From contig JAQVIE010000019.1 in NCBI GenBank assembly GCA_028695895.1, forward strand, positions 1 through 10,557: a DNA stretch of 10,557 nucleotides, in the 5' to 3' direction. Positions 1 through 6,196 of the stretch are shown piece after piece. How positions within the stretch are numbered: position 1 is the first letter of the stretch; every line of letters begins with the position of its first letter. Under the pieces are notes generated by a model. It did no database searches, was not told where the DNA came from, and saw only the letters and a program-made list of their open reading frames with translations. The stretch is from Methanospirillum sp. (GTDB lineage Archaea; Halobacteriota; Methanomicrobia; Methanomicrobiales; Methanospirillaceae). The translations under genes and the position numbers were made by a program.

Positions 1-93
1 CTGAACGGACGGTTGAAAAACACGATTTAATCCCTGAATTTTCCTTGTCATTGATGTGATACAATTGTCACCCACAAATGATTTTCAGATACC

Positions 94-106
94 ATATTAT
101 TATATG
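94..106 (+). promoter_or_regulatory. TATA-box-like promoter of the lipoprotein gene
   Basis: An AT-rich stretch containing TATTATAT is centred about 24 nt upstream of the ATG at 123. That is the archaeal TATA-to-start-site distance, and no Shine-Dalgarno sequence lies between it and the ATG. Together these suggest that transcription starts at or within a few bases of the start codon, giving a leaderless mRNA. This is inference from spacing only. Confidence 0.45.
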
Positions 107-122
107 AAACCAACAACAGTGT

Positions 123-755
123 ATGAATCGATATCCCATCATTGTTCTTGTTCTTTTTGCAGCGATTCTTATTACCGGCTGCGTCCAGCAGAGTCCGTCT
201 ATAAACAATGAAATAACAGACACAGAGGTTATCGTTACCACTCCTGTACCGGTTGTGGAAGATGAACCAGATATTCAACTTGAAGAACCTGTACAGGTCA
301 GTGAACCAGATACCCCGGTTCCTGTCATGACACCCATGGAAGAGAAAACTGTGCCAACACCTGTTTCTGATCCAAACCTGGCATTTCGCGATCTTGTGCA
401 TGGCAAACTGGACCTGATTCAGGAAGGAAAAGAAGCTGTCCTAAGTGCATGGGAAGCTGAAGATCCTGTTCTTACAGCCTCACTGGTAGAAGACCTACAT
501 CACCTTATCAGAAACAACAATGATGCCAGCACATTTCCAAAGAAGATGGATTATGTCAGGGTAAATTATTATGACTTCATCGACCGTATGATCCAGTTTA
601 CTGATAATTTCGGGCAGGCTGCATCATTGATGGAGAAAGGGGAGGAAAGTAGTGCCAATTCATATGTAGCGGCTGGTATCATGGCAGGAGACAGGGCTGA
701 TATCTCTGATAAACGTATAAGGGTATTTCTAAGGGATCACCCGGTTCTCCTGTAA
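123..755 (+). CDS. Exported lipoprotein with Thr/Pro/Glu-rich stalk and C-terminal helical domain
   Basis: This is a 210-residue protein of unknown function, predicted to be anchored outside the membrane. Residues 1-19 form a signal peptide with a hydrophobic core, ending in the lipobox ITGC, with Cys20 as the likely lipidated residue. Residues 21 to about 85 are low in complexity and rich in Thr, Pro, Val and Glu (repeated TPVP-like segments), like a spacer that lifts the domain off the membrane. Residues about 86-210 look mainly helical and lack any motif I recognise. The start is chosen because it gives a proper signal peptide and sits about 24 nt behind a TATA box. The gene ends just before a T7 run that could terminate it. 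The next two genes downstream are also exported, so this is part of a small envelope cluster, but 192 bp with a separate promoter candidate lie between them. Confidence 0.8.
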   Translation: MNRYPIIVLVLFAAILITGCVQQSPSINNEITDTEVIVTTPVPVVEDEPDIQLEEPVQVSEPDTPVPVMTPMEEKTVPTPVSDPNLAFRDLVHGKLDLIQEGKEAVLSAWEAEDPVLTASLVEDLHHLIRNNNDASTFPKKMDYVRVNYYDFIDRMIQFTDNFGQAASLMEKGEESSANSYVAAGIMAGDRADISDKRIRVFLRDHPVLL

Positions 756-756
756 C

Positions 757-763
757 TTTTTTT
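757..763 (+). terminator. T-tract terminator after the lipoprotein gene
   Basis: A run of seven T begins two bases after the lipoprotein stop codon. Archaeal RNA polymerase commonly terminates at such oligo-T tracts without needing a hairpin. I see no strong stem before it. Confidence 0.45.
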
Positions 764-837
764 CGGAAAAGATGCAGTCATCTTTGGCATCCTCATGAAT
801 GTCTGTTCTTATTCTGCGGGATTTTTCATTATGATGA

Positions 838-845
838 TTTTATAA
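838..845 (+). promoter_or_regulatory. TATA-box candidate for the cupin/CARDB gene pair
   Basis: The sequence TTTATAAA is a good archaeal TATA box. It would start transcription near 866-870 and leave a leader of about 80 nt before the ATG at 948. That leader contains a small hairpin at 905-920 (TCCGG/CCGGA, 6-nt loop) followed by a purine-rich GGAGATGG that is too far from the ATG to act as its ribosome binding site. Confidence 0.35.
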
Positions 846-947
846 ACCGGTTGCCATCATTGTGACAAACAGTTAAAACCTGGAAAATATCCATACAAAA
901 ATAATCCGGCTTTGTCCGGAGATGGATGAAAATAATCATTACTATTC

Positions 948-1877
948 ATGGATAACGTTGAATACATGTCTGGATGGTCATTTTTCTTCAGGACGGCAGT
1001 CATGATAAGTCTGTTATCTGCACTTTTCACTTCCTGTATTGCTTTTGGATCCTGGGAGGGATCAGAAGGAATTTTGATAAAAAGCGATGAAACGGATTGG
1101 GTCAGATATGATGATTATATCAGGACTATCGATGTCTTTTCCCTCCTTGACAATAAGGGAAACCTATCTCTTTCATCTGATATGTCAATGCAGGTAATTA
1201 CAATAGAAGAAGGGGGCGCCCTGTCTCCTGATATCATTCTTCCAGTTCCTGAGATCATCTATGTTACCAGTGGCACAATCCGGATTACAGTCAATGATGA
1301 AGAATTTCTTGCAAAGAGCGGGGACGCAGTATATATCCCTTCACAAACCACCCGCAAGTTTGAAACCGGAGCAAATGAGACAGTTCAGTTTTTTTCGGTG
1401 ATTGAACAAATATCTGTTCAGAATGATGAAGAATCACCTGACAAGGTTGCAACAAAAAGACAGGAGAACTCAGAGGATATAGTCCGTGTAATCTCTGCAG
1501 ATATGGTAACTCCCCTGGAACCTGGTAAAAAAGATCTGAATCAGTCGTTTTATTTTTCAAGACTTATTCACCCACTACAAGGACCATATAATACAGGTTT
1601 TGATCTTGGAACAGTCAGAATTTCAAAGGATTTTAACATCCCTGATCATTATGTTGAGGAAAGATATCAGCTGATAACAGTTCTGTCTGGCTCAGGATAC
1701 ATATCTGTTGGGTGCAATGAATACCCTGTGGACAGAAATGACATTATCTATGTAGCGCCAGGGGCAGTAATGAGTTTAGTTGCATCAGAAGACATGCATC
1801 TTTTATTCCTGACAAATCCATATTACCAGGAAAAGTTTGACAGGGCAATTCCTTATGCCTGTGATTACTTATATTAA
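948..1877 (+). CDS. Exported double-cupin protein with lost metal ligands
   Basis: This 309-residue protein has an N-terminal hydrophobic segment (about residues 11-30) ending in FTSC at 27-30. That may be a signal peptide or a weak lipobox with Cys30. Two cupin folds follow, at about 83-151 and 219-289. The first shows the E(X)6G spacing (E102-G109) and a GDAVYIP strand at 125-131. The second shows LITVLSGSG and NDIIYVAPG. The usual metal-binding His residues of HxH(X)3-4E and of the PxGx2H motif are replaced in both; in the second, the Glu is Gln241. A catalytic metal site of the usual type is therefore unlikely, and a sugar- or ligand-binding or structural role is more plausible (inference). 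There is no clear Shine-Dalgarno sequence before the ATG at 948; M7 (966) is a possible alternative start. The gene is followed after 15 nt by another secreted protein, suggesting one transcript. Confidence 0.8.
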   Translation: MDNVEYMSGWSFFFRTAVMISLLSALFTSCIAFGSWEGSEGILIKSDETDWVRYDDYIRTIDVFSLLDNKGNLSLSSDMSMQVITIEEGGALSPDIILPVPEIIYVTSGTIRITVNDEEFLAKSGDAVYIPSQTTRKFETGANETVQFFSVIEQISVQNDEESPDKVATKRQENSEDIVRVISADMVTPLEPGKKDLNQSFYFSRLIHPLQGPYNTGFDLGTVRISKDFNIPDHYVEERYQLITVLSGSGYISVGCNEYPVDRNDIIYVAPGAVMSLVASEDMHLLFLTNPYYQEKFDRAIPYACDYLY

Positions 1878-1892
1878 TTTTTTACAGGCAGT

Positions 1893-2468
1893 ATGTTGAA
1901 CCATGCCGCCCATTATAATATGATGGTTAAAAGCTCAGTGTTTCTGGTACTGCTGGTTCTTTTCCTGGCTCTTTCTGTGCCAGGACTTGCACTGGAGACA
2001 TCTCCTGAAGATAATGCAACAGAGAACCAGTCTGTTTCAACTCTTCCCTTAATATCAGAGCCGGATTACCGGGTACAATCTGTTAAAATTCCGATCTATG
2101 AAAGCACGGCGAATAAAGGAGATATACTCCATCCATCCCTCATAGTGAAGAATACAGGTTATAATGACACAACAAAAAGCCATATAAAAGTAAGTGCATA
2201 CCTGGGCAACTATCCTCTCCTTCCTGTAACAAGCACATTTCCAGCCCTCATGGCCGGGCAGGAAAGACAGGTTTCCCTGGCATATAAAATTCCAGGCACC
2301 ATTGGCTACGGAGGATATGTCCTTTCAGTCATAGTTGATCCTGCCAACCTTACCCATGATACCAATACCAGTAATAATATGAAAAAGGCAGGGGGGATTG
2401 TCACCATTAACTCTCCTGACGATGATTCTTTTATCGGTTGTGAAGCCTGCTGGGCAGGATACCGGTAA
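1893..2468 (+). CDS. Secreted CARDB-like beta-sandwich protein with C-terminal CxxC
   Basis: This protein is 191 residues long. Residues about 12-33 form a signal peptide core, with a likely cut after the small-residue stretch PGLA (30-33). Residues about 58-172 follow the CARDB (cell-adhesion-related) pattern: a strand, then VKNTG (85-89), then an aliphatic/Gln region with AGQERQVSLAY (121-131), then a strand with VDP (148-150) and a closing NTSNN (158-162). Such Ig-like domains are typically found in archaeal surface proteins. Asn-X-Ser/Thr sites at 41, 45, 91, 152 and 158 could carry S-layer-type N-glycans. A CEAC motif at 183-186, close to the C-terminus, could form a disulfide or bind metal. 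The start is uncertain: the ATGs at 1920 and 1923 would give a shorter, more typical signal peptide. It lies 15 nt after the cupin gene, so co-expression is likely. No enzymatic function is implied. Confidence 0.7.
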   Translation: MLNHAAHYNMMVKSSVFLVLLVLFLALSVPGLALETSPEDNATENQSVSTLPLISEPDYRVQSVKIPIYESTANKGDILHPSLIVKNTGYNDTTKSHIKVSAYLGNYPLLPVTSTFPALMAGQERQVSLAYKIPGTIGYGGYVLSVIVDPANLTHDTNTSNNMKKAGGIVTINSPDDDSFIGCEACWAGYR

Positions 2469-2669
2469 TTCTAATCTTTATGGTGATGCTTGATATACTC
2501 TGGAGTCAATTATTGTATAGCAGACGTTTGAGCAATTCTGAAATAGTTCCTGATCATCCTTCAGTCTGAAGTGTTTTGTGTCATGCTATTCTCGGTTATT
2601 TCTCTGACAGGGTGGATCTCAGGATCTGTGCCTGTCAATTACACGGATGCAAAAGATGAGTGATAGATA
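2469..2669 (+). promoter_or_regulatory. Promoter and long leader region of the first RRM gene
   Basis: These 201 bases contain no convincing gene. GATATACT at 2492-2499 is a possible TATA box and would give a leader of roughly 150 nt. A 13-base palindrome, CTTCAG-T-CTGAAG, lies at 2559-2571. Just before the gene, a seven-codon ORF (ATG 2647, stop 2668-2670) overlaps the RRM start codon as TAATG, with GAGTGAT at 2658-2664 as the likely ribosome binding sequence. Long leaders are common for RNA-binding and cold-responsive genes, but regulation here is inference. Confidence 0.3.
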
Positions 2670-2999
2670 ATGGAAGGAAAGAGATTGTACGTTGGGAACC
2701 TCCCCTACTCCACCAATGAAACCCAGATCAGAGAACTATTTGCTCCGTTCGGCACTATTGACAACGTTAAACTTATCGAACAGAAAGGCTTTGGTTTTGT
2801 TGAGATGAGTACCTCTGAAGAGGCACAGAGTGCAATGGATGCCCTTAACCAGACTGAATTTGGTGGAAGAACACTTCGGATCGATGAAGCCCGCCCAATG
2901 CAGCCACGCCGTGAATTTGGTGGAGGCGGTTCATTTGGCGGAAACCGCGGATATGGTGGCGGTGGCGGCGGCTTTGGTGGCAACCGCAGAAGATTCTGA
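2670..2999 (+). CDS. Single-RRM RNA-binding protein with glycine-rich tail
   Basis: This 109-residue cytoplasmic RNA-binding protein consists of one RNA recognition motif (about residues 4-75) and a short tail. The two RNP signatures are clear: RNP2 is LYVGNL (6-11) and RNP1 is KGFGFVEM (39-46), including the aromatic residues that stack on RNA bases. The loop between beta2 and beta3 is much shorter than in most RRMs, going from KLIEQ almost straight into RNP1. Residues 83-109 are almost entirely Gly, Phe, Asn, Arg and Tyr, resembling the glycine-rich tails of cold-inducible RRM proteins of plants and cyanobacteria. The start is supported by GAGTGAT five bases upstream. The gene stands alone and converges on the response regulator gene 25 nt away. 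It is clearly paralogous to the RRM protein at 9563-10117. The target RNA is unknown. Confidence 0.93.
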   Translation: MEGKRLYVGNLPYSTNETQIRELFAPFGTIDNVKLIEQKGFGFVEMSTSEEAQSAMDALNQTEFGGRTLRIDEARPMQPRREFGGGGSFGGNRGYGGGGGGFGGNRRRF

Positions 3000-3014
3000 T
3001 TTTTTCCTTTTTTT
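2985..3014 (+). terminator. Terminator of the first RRM gene
   Basis: A small perfect stem, CAGAA-GA-TTCTG, overlaps the stop codon. It is followed at 3000-3014 by six T, CC, and seven T. The doubled T-tract is a strong archaeal termination signal. It sits within the 25-nt gap to the convergent response regulator gene, which on its own strand has an A-run here and no comparable signal. Confidence 0.6.
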
Positions 3015-3024
3015 AGTGCCAGAC

Positions 3025-3669
3025 CTACCAGGGTACTGCGTGTAATTGCGGATATTTTTGTGAAAGCTCTTCCAGTTTTAACCGCTTCTCGGCAAGGATC
3101 TGATCCACCTGATTATGCAGATCTTCTTTACATTCTTCTTCAGTCCGGTTAATATCAGGAAGAAATACAAGAGAAGCTTCTGACCTGAGATCAGAGATAA
3201 CCCGGACCTGCCTTAAAAGATCAAACCAAAGGGCAATATCCTCCTTTGAAATGGATTCAGCAACAAATTTATTGCTGATTTCATGCAGAGATTCATACCA
3301 GCGGAAAAAAGAGTATACTCCTGCGCATATCTCCTCCCTGGTCAGAGGTTTAGCCATGTATCCATAGAGTTGTTCCCCGTACCTGATAACTTCAACAAGA
3401 TCCATCTTCTTGGATGATATCATGATAACCGGTGTGTCATTACCATGAGTCAGGTTTTTTATAAGGTCAAGGGTATCCCAGCCATCAAGGGGTTCCATCA
3501 TGATGTCAAGAAAGATAAGATCAAAGATATTGGTTTTTAACAGCCGCATTCCTTCTGAAGGAGATTCTGCGGTTTTACAATAATATCCACAATATGTAAG
3601 ATCTTCTTTAAGGGTTCTTCGAAAGACCTCTTCGTCATCAATTACCAGGATTTTCCTTTTAACCGTCAT
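3025..3669 (-). CDS. Response regulator: receiver domain with helical C-terminal extension
   Basis: This 214-residue two-component signalling protein accepts phosphate from a histidine kinase. The CheY-like receiver spans about residues 5-122. All key residues are present: acidic pair Asp11-Asp12, phospho-acceptor Asp55 (FLDIMM), Ser85 and Lys107 in the KPLT motif. Residues about 123-214 are helical and rich in Glu, Lys and Leu, ending in a probable coiled coil (175-205), with no helix-turn-helix or enzymatic output domain. Output is probably through protein contacts. No kinase gene lies in this window. The start at 3669 is preferred over a longer in-frame ATG at 3735. It places the receiver right at the N-terminus, has GAGAGG 10 nt upstream, and its ATG overlaps by one base the stop of a small upstream ORF. 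The gene lies downstream of nreA on the same strand. Confidence 0.92.
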   Translation of the reverse strand: MTVKRKILVIDDEEVFRRTLKEDLTYCGYYCKTAESPSEGMRLLKTNIFDLIFLDIMMEPLDGWDTLDLIKNLTHGNDTPVIMISSKKMDLVEVIRYGEQLYGYMAKPLTREEICAGVYSFFRWYESLHEISNKFVAESISKEDIALWFDLLRQVRVISDLRSEASLVFLPDINRTEEECKEDLHNQVDQILAEKRLKLEELSQKYPQLHAVPW

Positions 3670-3758
3670 CAGAAAACAACCTCTCTGGCCAGGGGAATAT
3701 AATGGGAATACCAGAAACCGGAATAGTACATACATTCTTGAGGTTTACTATTTATCAT
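3669..3758 (-). CDS. Possible 29-residue small protein coupled to nreA and the response regulator
   Basis: A short ORF begins MINSKPQE and ends REVVF. It starts 9 nt after the nreA stop codon, and the stop TGA of nreA is the first part of its Shine-Dalgarno region TGAGGAGG (3770-3763), the strongest in this window, 4 nt from the ATG. Its own stop overlaps the response regulator ATG as TGATG at 3669. The peptide is rich in aromatic residues (five Tyr, two Phe, one Trp) with one Cys, and has no recognisable domain. It may be a real microprotein, or a leader peptide that hands ribosomes on to the regulator. The arrangement is seen directly; translation is inference. Confidence 0.45.
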   Translation of the reverse strand: MINSKPQECMYYSGFWYSHYIPLAREVVF

Positions 3759-3767
3759 TATTCCTCC

Positions 3768-4955
3768 TCATTGATTCCTTTCACTTTTTCTAAAAAAATC
3801 TGAAAGCCTTGTCTGTTGTTCTTTCATAAGGCCCCTTAGCAGACGCCCGGATTTGATAAAGTAGTCTGGTTCCAGTGTCATTGTTCCTGAAGCATAGGAG
3901 AATGCATCTTTTAATGATTCAAATTCCTTTCCCTTTGTAAGCATTGCATTTCTTACATTTTCTCTTACATTAAATACCCCAAGAGGGACATATCCTTCAG
4001 TTGCCTCCCGTAGTACTATAACTCCGGCCTGTTTTTGTTCACGTAGGAGTGCCTCAAGGACCGCCATCTTGCATGAGTAATAACAACCCCCTACAGATGA
4101 ATATTCAGTTTTTGGTCTTTTTACTTCAAAATCTGAGAAGACAACTTTTTCGTCTCCCAAAACCCTGATAAATGCCTCGGTCCATTCATACTGCCACCCG
4201 GTAGGGGTAAGAATTACTGCATACCTGTTATGAAGGCTTGAAAATTCATGGACCCGCCAGGTATCAATAGGGCTGAAATTTTTTACCTGGTTATAGAGAT
4301 GATCGGCAAGTATACTGTCAACAGCAGTAATTGACCACCTGGTCGGAACAAGATGGCGTTTTTTTCCATTTCCCATTGTACCTGCCGAGAATGCCTTTTG
4401 AATTGCAGAAAATGGAACCTTCTCCCTGTGAAGACCGATAACCGCATCCCTGGCCAGGAGATCGGTGTCATTATATGCCTTTTCAAGCCTTTGATTCCAT
4501 CTCACCGGTTCACATGTAAGTTTATCAATTGAAGCACTTGGTCCAAAAGGTGCATGTTCTTCACTTAACGAAAATCCGGTCGGAACCTCAAGAAAGGCAG
4601 CTTCACTCTCGACTGAAGTGTCTGAAAGCACTATCTCCTGGAGCTGAGATATAAACCTGCTATGAATATCTGTGGTTTTTACAAGGCGTTTTCCCCGAAC
4701 AAGACTGAGCCTGTACCCGATTATCTCCTCCTGTGATTTTTGTGCAGGAATCCATAATTCAGGTGTGTCATATTCGACAGTATCTCCATGTTCCGGAGTG
4801 ATAAGAGGACCTGCATATACTTTTGGATACCCGGCACTCCCTATGAAGATGGAAGGGGGAGAACTACCATCCAGTTCAGTGCCTATGGGGACAGATCTGC
4901 TTTTTAATGTTGATACAGTAAGTGTCCTTAGATATTCTGCTTTACCAATATTCAT
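3768..4955 (-). CDS. nreA: NreA-like archaeal DNA repair protein with C-terminal PIP box
   Basis: This 395-residue protein matches the Nre family, archaeal proteins that work with the sliding clamp PCNA in DNA damage repair. Family-typical segments are SSPPSIFIGSAGYPKVYAGP (31-50), the central KKRHLVPTRWSITAVDS, the region around SSVGGCYYSCKMAVLEALL, and the PLGVFNVRENVRNAM stretch. The extreme C-terminus carries a canonical PCNA-interacting motif, QTRLSDFF (381-388). As I recall, many family members start with a short Cys-rich, zinc-finger-like segment. None is seen here, and a stop codon lies in frame just upstream of the ATG, so the protein is short at its N-terminus. There is no clear Shine-Dalgarno sequence; CTTAAAAG about 38 nt upstream could be the TATA box, giving a short leader. 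It is followed by the coupled small ORF and the response regulator. NreB is the alternative family assignment. Confidence 0.85.
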   Translation of the reverse strand: MNIGKAEYLRTLTVSTLKSRSVPIGTELDGSSPPSIFIGSAGYPKVYAGPLITPEHGDTVEYDTPELWIPAQKSQEEIIGYRLSLVRGKRLVKTTDIHSRFISQLQEIVLSDTSVESEAAFLEVPTGFSLSEEHAPFGPSASIDKLTCEPVRWNQRLEKAYNDTDLLARDAVIGLHREKVPFSAIQKAFSAGTMGNGKKRHLVPTRWSITAVDSILADHLYNQVKNFSPIDTWRVHEFSSLHNRYAVILTPTGWQYEWTEAFIRVLGDEKVVFSDFEVKRPKTEYSSVGGCYYSCKMAVLEALLREQKQAGVIVLREATEGYVPLGVFNVRENVRNAMLTKGKEFESLKDAFSYASGTMTLEPDYFIKSGRLLRGLMKEQQTRLSDFFRKSERNQ

Positions 4956-5101
4956 TGAGAATCGTATATATCAACTATCCGGGGGAAAACTTTTAAGCTG
5001 CCGCCTCTGGTGCCTCTTTCTGAAAAAGTTCCATGGGAGAGAGTTCCATAAACAATATTTATTTCCAGTCTTATCAAAGATACAGAGTATTACCAGTGTC
5101 A
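4956..5101 (-). promoter_or_regulatory. Promoter region of the nreA operon
   Basis: There are two minus-strand TATA candidates: AAATAAATATT (5052-5062), giving a leader of about 75 nt, and CTTAAAAG (4990-4997), giving a leader of about 13 nt. An 18-codon ORF (ATG at 5049, stop 4993-4995) lies between them but has no ribosome binding site. ATGGAACT occurs twice within it, 15 nt apart. No T-run terminator for the upstream MscS gene is visible, so some read-through is possible. Confidence 0.35.
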
Positions 5102-6133
5102 TCACTCCTTTTTCAGATGTACATCCATCCTGGGAAGAGGAATTTCAATTCCTTGTTCATTAAATAACTTTAAAATACGACTGTTTATGAAATCGCGGAT
5201 CTCGTATGTCATAGTATAATCATCTGCCCAGATTATCATCTGAAAGTTCAGACTCAGTTCTGCAAACTCGAGAAAGTAAACCGACGGCTCAGGTTCACGA
5301 ATGCAAAGACCGGTGTTGATAATTTCATCTGCAATCTTTAAAAGGAGAGTTTTTACCTTTTCAACATCACTGCCATAGGCAACCCTTAGATTAATCCGCA
5401 CCTTAAGTTTGAGATCAGGTTCAGCATAGTTAATAACCACATCATTGGTAAGGAGAGAGTTTGGAATTGTAATAAGCTGGTTGTCAAGTGTCTTAATTCT
5501 CGTGCTCCTGGGTCCGATTGAGATTACATCTCCTGTATATTCCTGCACCTGAATCCTGTCACCTATATGAAAAGGCTGATCAGCAGCAAGTAGTGCCCCT
5601 GAAAAAAAATTTTCCAGGATATCTTTTCCTGCAAAACCTAAGGCAATTCCTACTATACCTCCGGCAGCAAGAAGGGGAGTTATATCAACTTCCAGTATTT
5701 TCAGGATAATAATACCGGCAATAATACTGATAAAGTAACTATAAGTGGACCTGAAGAAGTGATAAAACCGAATTCCTGCCTCATTGGATGGCGATTGCAG
5801 AATATGTTCTTCATACTGCATTGCAACATTTTTTACAAATGACCAGAATATCCAGGTTGCAAGTATGGTGATACAGACCATCAGGTACTTGCTGTCCAGG
5901 ATCCAGGCAAATTCAACAGGGATAAATGTACTGGCAGCCAGGGAAAAATATATAGTGATGATGAGAAGGAAAAGCATCAGGGGCTTTCCAAAAGATGCAA
6001 TAATGATATCATCAATTACACTTTCAGTTTTTTTGGCCTGTGATTTAAGAAATTTCCCAAAAGCTTTTATTAAAATTATACCGATTATGCCACTGACAAG
6101 TATGATAAGAGCAAGAAAATTTGAACTTTCCAT
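5102..6133 (-). CDS. mscS: MscS-family mechanosensitive ion channel
   Basis: This 343-residue membrane channel opens when membrane tension rises and releases solutes on hypo-osmotic shock. Predicted membrane segments are at about 5-25, 50-70, 82-101 and 129-148, followed by the pore helix 152-180 with the Ala/Gly-rich GIVGIALGFAGKDILENFFSG pattern typical of MscS. The cytoplasmic beta domain then follows with HIGDRI (189-194), GDVISIGPRSTRIKT (201-215) and the IPNS motif (223-226), and a C-terminal alpha/beta domain runs to residue 343. The five-segment layout is closer to YnaI- or MscMJLR-type channels than to the three-helix E. coli MscS. The ATG is preceded by an AT-rich box at 6160-6168 at about promoter distance. 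The gene is transcribed toward nreA with a 146-nt gap, so it probably forms its own unit. Confidence 0.95.
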   Translation of the reverse strand: MESSNFLALIILVSGIIGIILIKAFGKFLKSQAKKTESVIDDIIIASFGKPLMLFLLIITIYFSLAASTFIPVEFAWILDSKYLMVCITILATWIFWSFVKNVAMQYEEHILQSPSNEAGIRFYHFFRSTYSYFISIIAGIIILKILEVDITPLLAAGGIVGIALGFAGKDILENFFSGALLAADQPFHIGDRIQVQEYTGDVISIGPRSTRIKTLDNQLITIPNSLLTNDVVINYAEPDLKLKVRINLRVAYGSDVEKVKTLLLKIADEIINTGLCIREPEPSVYFLEFAELSLNFQMIIWADDYTMTYEIRDFINSRILKLFNEQGIEIPLPRMDVHLKKE

Positions 6134-6159
6134 CTCTTATATGTCTTGTCCGTGGAGGT

Positions 6160-6184
6160 AATATTAATGGACTATTAATGGACT
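6160..6184 (-). promoter_or_regulatory. MscS promoter overlapping a tandem 11-bp repeat
   Basis: On the minus strand AATATTAAT-like sequence lies about 31 nt before the MscS ATG, a fitting TATA position for a very short leader. It overlaps two perfect head-to-tail copies of ATTAATGGACT (6163-6173 and 6174-6184, plus-strand reading). A repeat next to a TATA box could be a regulator site, but it may also be a chance slippage duplication. Confidence 0.4.
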
Positions 6185-6196
6185 TCCAGCTTAAAC

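Noticed and set aside
1..59. Possible 3' end of a plus-strand gene (an open frame from the left edge to a TGA at 57-59)
   Set aside because: Only about 18 codons, with other frames open on the minus strand too; no recognisable motif, so coding cannot be supported.
2559..2571. 13-base palindrome CTTCAG-T-CTGAAG as an operator for RRM1
   Set aside because: A 6-bp inverted repeat is expected a few times by chance in 10 kb, and no second copy was seen; kept only as a note in the leader entry.
2705..2983. 92-codon minus-strand ORF, Pro-rich, across RRM1
   Set aside because: The Pro-rich translation is the complement of the Gly codons in the RRM1 tail; a shadow of the real gene.
4672..5163. 163-codon plus-strand ORF across the nreA 5' end and MscS 3' end
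   Set aside because: It overlaps two strongly supported minus-strand genes and shows no domain or ribosome binding site.
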